Assembly: GCA_021798855.1 (NCBI GenBank)
Contig: JAJZBP010000086.1
Location: 1 to 8,309 of the forward strand
Origin: Bacillota bacterium
GTDB taxonomy: Bacteria > Bacillota > Sulfobacillia > JAJZIM01 > JAJZBP01
Length of the DNA: 8,309 nucleotides
Direction of reading: 5' to 3'
Shown piece by piece: positions 6,771 to 8,309 of this stretch (positions are counted from its first letter, which is position 1; the number at the start of each line of letters is the position of its first letter). Under the pieces are notes generated by a model. It was not told the origin of the DNA. It ran no database searches and saw only the letters and a list, made by a program, of their open reading frames with translations. The translations under genes and the position numbers were made by a program.

Positions 6771-6912
6771 TTCTTGTCTCCTGTGCCGGTGAGGCAGGCG
6801 AAGTTGGCGCCGGGGGGCGCCGGGGGGCCGGCGCCGCCGGTGGGGAGCGTGGGGGGGGTGAGGCCGCGGGGGGCGGCGGAGCGGGGGGCCGTTCCGGGCC
6901 GGCGCATGTCCG
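6771..6912. other. G/C-run spacer between bzaF and cobS (G-quadruplex-capable, no gene)
   Basis: This 142-nt gap has six + strand G-runs of 4 to 8 bases: 6812-6817, 6822-6827, 6842-6845, 6851-6858, 6868-6873 and 6883-6888. The first two sit in tandem copies of GGCGCCGGGG (6806-6815, 6816-6825), followed by GGCCGGCGCC. The + strand is the template for this operon, so the mRNA carries C-runs and few U. Four or more G-runs with short loops fit a G-quadruplex on the template strand. The C-rich RNA could instead load Rho. No hairpin with a T-tract is present. ORFs that cross it are low-complexity and overlap cobS out of frame, so I call no gene. Confidence 0.6.
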
Positions 6913-8190
6913 TTACGGATTCGCCAAATAAGCCAATCCGATTTTCACCGCGCATTCGTCACCGCAAAGACGGCAGGGGGCGTTTTGGGCGCAATTGAGC
7001 CGGTCCGCGAAGACCGCCGGATCGATGGCCAATTCGGCCTGGACCGCCGGATCACCGGACGCTCTGGCCCGGGCCATGGCCAGATCCCTTTCCGCGCTGC
7101 CGCGCACCCCTTTGGACAGATCGGCGGCGTGGGCGGCAACCCGGGCGGCCATCACTCCGGAGTGCACGTCGTCTTCACTGGGCAGGCCAAGGTGTTCGGC
7201 CGGAGTGACATAACAAATGAAATCGGCACCGGCCGCTCCGGCCAGAGCCCCGCCCACGGCGGCGGTTATGTGGTCATAACCTGGGGCCACATCGGTAACC
7301 AGAGTGCCCAGCACAAAGTATGGAGCGTCATGGCAGATTCGTTTTTGCAAGCCGATGGTGGCCTCCACCTGGTGCATGGGCACGTGCCCGGGGCCTTCAA
7401 CCATGACCTGTACACCGGCTGCACGGGCGCGCCGAACCAATTCCCCGGCCACCAGCAGTCCCTGCACCTGCGCGCCATCCAGGGAGTCCGCAACGCAACC
7501 TGGTCTGATGGCGTCACCCAGACTGAGGGTAACGTCGTATGCCTTCAAGATGGCCAGAACTCGGTCGTATTGTTCGTAAAGGGGATTCTCACGGTGGTTG
7601 TGCAACATCCAACCGGTGAGCAGGGCGCCACCACGGCTGACGATGTCGGTCACCCGTCCGGTGCGTTCCAACCTTGCCAGTACGTCGAAATTGAGGGCGC
7701 AGTGGATGGCCATGAAATCCACCCCGTCGGCGGCCTGGAGTTCGATAGCGGAAAACATATCGTCCGGGGTCATGTCCACGATGCTGCCCTGCTTTTCCAT
7801 GGCCCAGGTGGCGGCTTGGTAAACGGGCACGCTTCCCACCGGCACGTTGACGGTGCGCAAGCTTTTTTGGCGCATTCCGTCAATGTCACCGCCGGTGCTC
7901 AGATCCATGACCGCATCCGCTCCGGCGACGACGGCGGTCCGCAACTTGCGTACCTCCATATCCTGGTCGGATAAATCGTCGGAGGTGCCGATGAGAGCGT
8001 TGACTTTCGTGCGAAGGTCTTTGCCGATGGCGCAGGCCGCGATCTCTCTCCGCAGGCGGTTCTTGGGAATCACCACCGTACCGGCAGCCACCGCGGACTG
8101 GATCAGTTTCGGACTGACGTTTTCCATCTGAGCCGTATGCTCCATTTCCGGGGTGATTCGCCCCGCCAAGGCTTCAAGCAATTGGGTCAT
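6913..8190 (-). CDS. bzaF: 5-hydroxybenzimidazole synthase, ThiC-family radical SAM enzyme
   Basis: The 425-aa protein is plainly of the ThiC family: DLSTGGDIDGMRQ (96-108), VPVYQA (121-126), FMAIHC (159-164), SLGDAIRPGCVAD (223-235), VMVEGPGHVPMHQ (262-274), VTDVAPGYDHITAA (298-311) and YVTPAEHLGLPSEDDV (327-342). H269 and H333, 64 residues apart, match the metal-binding histidine pair of ThiC. The C-terminal cluster motif is CRLCGDEC (C406, C409, C413). ThiC makes HMP-phosphate from AIR, whereas the paralogue BzaF makes 5-hydroxybenzimidazole from the same substrate. BzaF is preferred because the gene heads an operon with cobS, cobT and bzaCDE, contains no other thiamin gene, and has no TPP riboswitch in its visible leader. 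The length also suits BzaF, lacking the long N-terminal extension of proteobacterial ThiC. ATG at 8190 has an excellent ribosome site. A true ThiC cannot be excluded from sequence motifs alone. Confidence 0.85.
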   Translation of the reverse strand: MTQLLEALAGRITPEMEHTAQMENVSPKLIQSAVAAGTVVIPKNRLRREIAACAIGKDLRTKVNALIGTSDDLSDQDMEVRKLRTAVVAGADAVMDLSTGGDIDGMRQKSLRTVNVPVGSVPVYQAATWAMEKQGSIVDMTPDDMFSAIELQAADGVDFMAIHCALNFDVLARLERTGRVTDIVSRGGALLTGWMLHNHRENPLYEQYDRVLAILKAYDVTLSLGDAIRPGCVADSLDGAQVQGLLVAGELVRRARAAGVQVMVEGPGHVPMHQVEATIGLQKRICHDAPYFVLGTLVTDVAPGYDHITAAVGGALAGAAGADFICYVTPAEHLGLPSEDDVHSGVMAARVAAHAADLSKGVRGSAERDLAMARARASGDPAVQAELAIDPAVFADRLNCAQNAPCRLCGDECAVKIGLAYLANP

Positions 8191-8199
8191 TTTGCCGTT

Positions 8200-8209
8200 C
8201 CTCCTCCTT
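8200..8209 (-). promoter_or_regulatory. Strong Shine-Dalgarno site of bzaF
   Basis: AAGGAGGAGG on the minus strand ends 9 bases before the bzaF ATG. It is the best ribosome binding site in the window and fixes the start at 8190. Confidence 0.85.
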
Positions 8210-8221
8210 CATAGCACGGGA

Positions 8222-8236
8222 GCCGCCCCCGGCGGC
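8222..8236 (-). promoter_or_regulatory. GC hairpin in the bzaF leader
   Basis: GCCGCC (8222-8227) and GGCGGC (8231-8236) form a 6-bp perfect stem with a 3-base loop. It lies about 12 bases upstream of the Shine-Dalgarno site. No T-tract follows, so it is not a terminator by itself. It could affect ribosome access or form part of a regulatory fold extending beyond the window. Confidence 0.4.
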
Positions 8237-8261
8237 GAACTGGGCGTCAAAGGTTTTAGTA

Positions 8262-8278
8262 CGACCGCAATGCGGTCG
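8262..8278. promoter_or_regulatory. Palindrome in the bzaF upstream region (operator or hairpin)
   Basis: CGACCGCA-A-TGCGGTCG is a perfect 8-bp inverted repeat around one base, 72-88 bases upstream of the bzaF ATG. The single-base centre suits a dimeric protein binding site. As RNA it would form a 6-bp stem with a 5-base loop. I see no convincing -35/-10 pair in the visible 119-base leader, nor the conserved B12 box of cobalamin riboswitches. The operon promoter is therefore probably beyond 8309. Confidence 0.4.
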
Positions 8279-8309
8279 GTGGAGAGTGAAGCGGAGGGGT
8301 CCGATTTGA

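Noticed and set aside
6774..6998. Small + strand gene in the bzaF-cobS spacer
   Set aside because: The translation is G/P/R low-complexity produced by the G-runs, there is no ribosome site, and it runs antisense into bzaF.
6985..7974. Long + strand open frame opposite bzaF
   Set aside because: It is fully antisense to conserved ThiC-family motifs. Its G/H-rich translation reflects codon-position bias.
6913..8190. Annotation as thiamin-type ThiC
   Set aside because: Family membership is clear, but the operon holds cobS, cobT and bzaCDE, no other thiamin gene, and no TPP riboswitch signature in the visible leader. BzaF fits better, with residual doubt stated.
8191..8309. Cobalamin or TPP riboswitch in the bzaF leader
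   Set aside because: Neither the B12 box nor the conserved TPP segments can be found in the visible 119 bases. One may exist beyond the window.
1..8309. CRISPR array, tRNA, rRNA, insertion sequence or phage genes
   Set aside because: I saw no regularly spaced repeats, transposase motifs, terminal inverted repeats or structural RNA signatures.

Overview
The window holds a tightly packed six-gene operon on the minus strand (8190 down to 472). From 5' to 3' the genes are a ThiC-family enzyme read as bzaF, cobS, cobT, bzaC, bzaD and bzaE. Together they predict oxygen-independent synthesis of a benzimidazole lower ligand, its activation, and its attachment to a cobamide. By analogy with the characterised bza pathway, BzaF would turn aminoimidazole ribotide (AIR) into 5-hydroxybenzimidazole. 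BzaC O-methylates it, BzaD adds a carbon-bound methyl group, and BzaE gives 5,6-dimethylbenzimidazole (DMB). CobT then makes the alpha-ribotide and CobS joins it to GDP-cobinamide. The whole set bzaF+C+D+E predicts cobalamin (DMB as lower ligand) rather than a 5-hydroxy- or 5-methoxybenzimidazole cobamide.

The DNA is GC-rich with ATG and GTG starts and strong Shine-Dalgarno sites. Three oxygen-sensitive Fe-S/radical enzymes in the pathway point to an anaerobic bacterium. A single bzaF in place of the bzaA/bzaB pair of acetogens suits Desulfuromonas/Geobacter-type Desulfobacterota, but the taxon is inference only.

Layout: 1-126 may be the 3' end of an incoming + strand gene (weak). 127-223 is a non-coding stretch with a long GC palindrome followed by an A/T-rich block. 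224-478 looks like a self-contained + strand transcription unit: an extended -10 promoter whose -35 lies in an inverted repeat, a 40-codon ORF for a small single-span membrane protein, and an intrinsic terminator whose T-tract covers the bzaE stop codon. 472-6770 holds bzaE, bzaD, bzaC, cobT and cobS, with gaps of 6 nt, 6 nt, a 4-nt overlap and 42 nt. 6771-6912 is a 142-nt spacer with six long G-runs on the + strand (C-runs in the operon RNA). 6913-8190 is bzaF, and 8191-8309 is its leader, with two inverted repeats and a strong ribosome binding site.

The features most worth attention are the DUF2284-like cysteine-rich domain fused to the BzaC methyltransferase, the G/C-run spacer splitting bzaF from the rest of the operon, and the small convergent membrane-protein unit.
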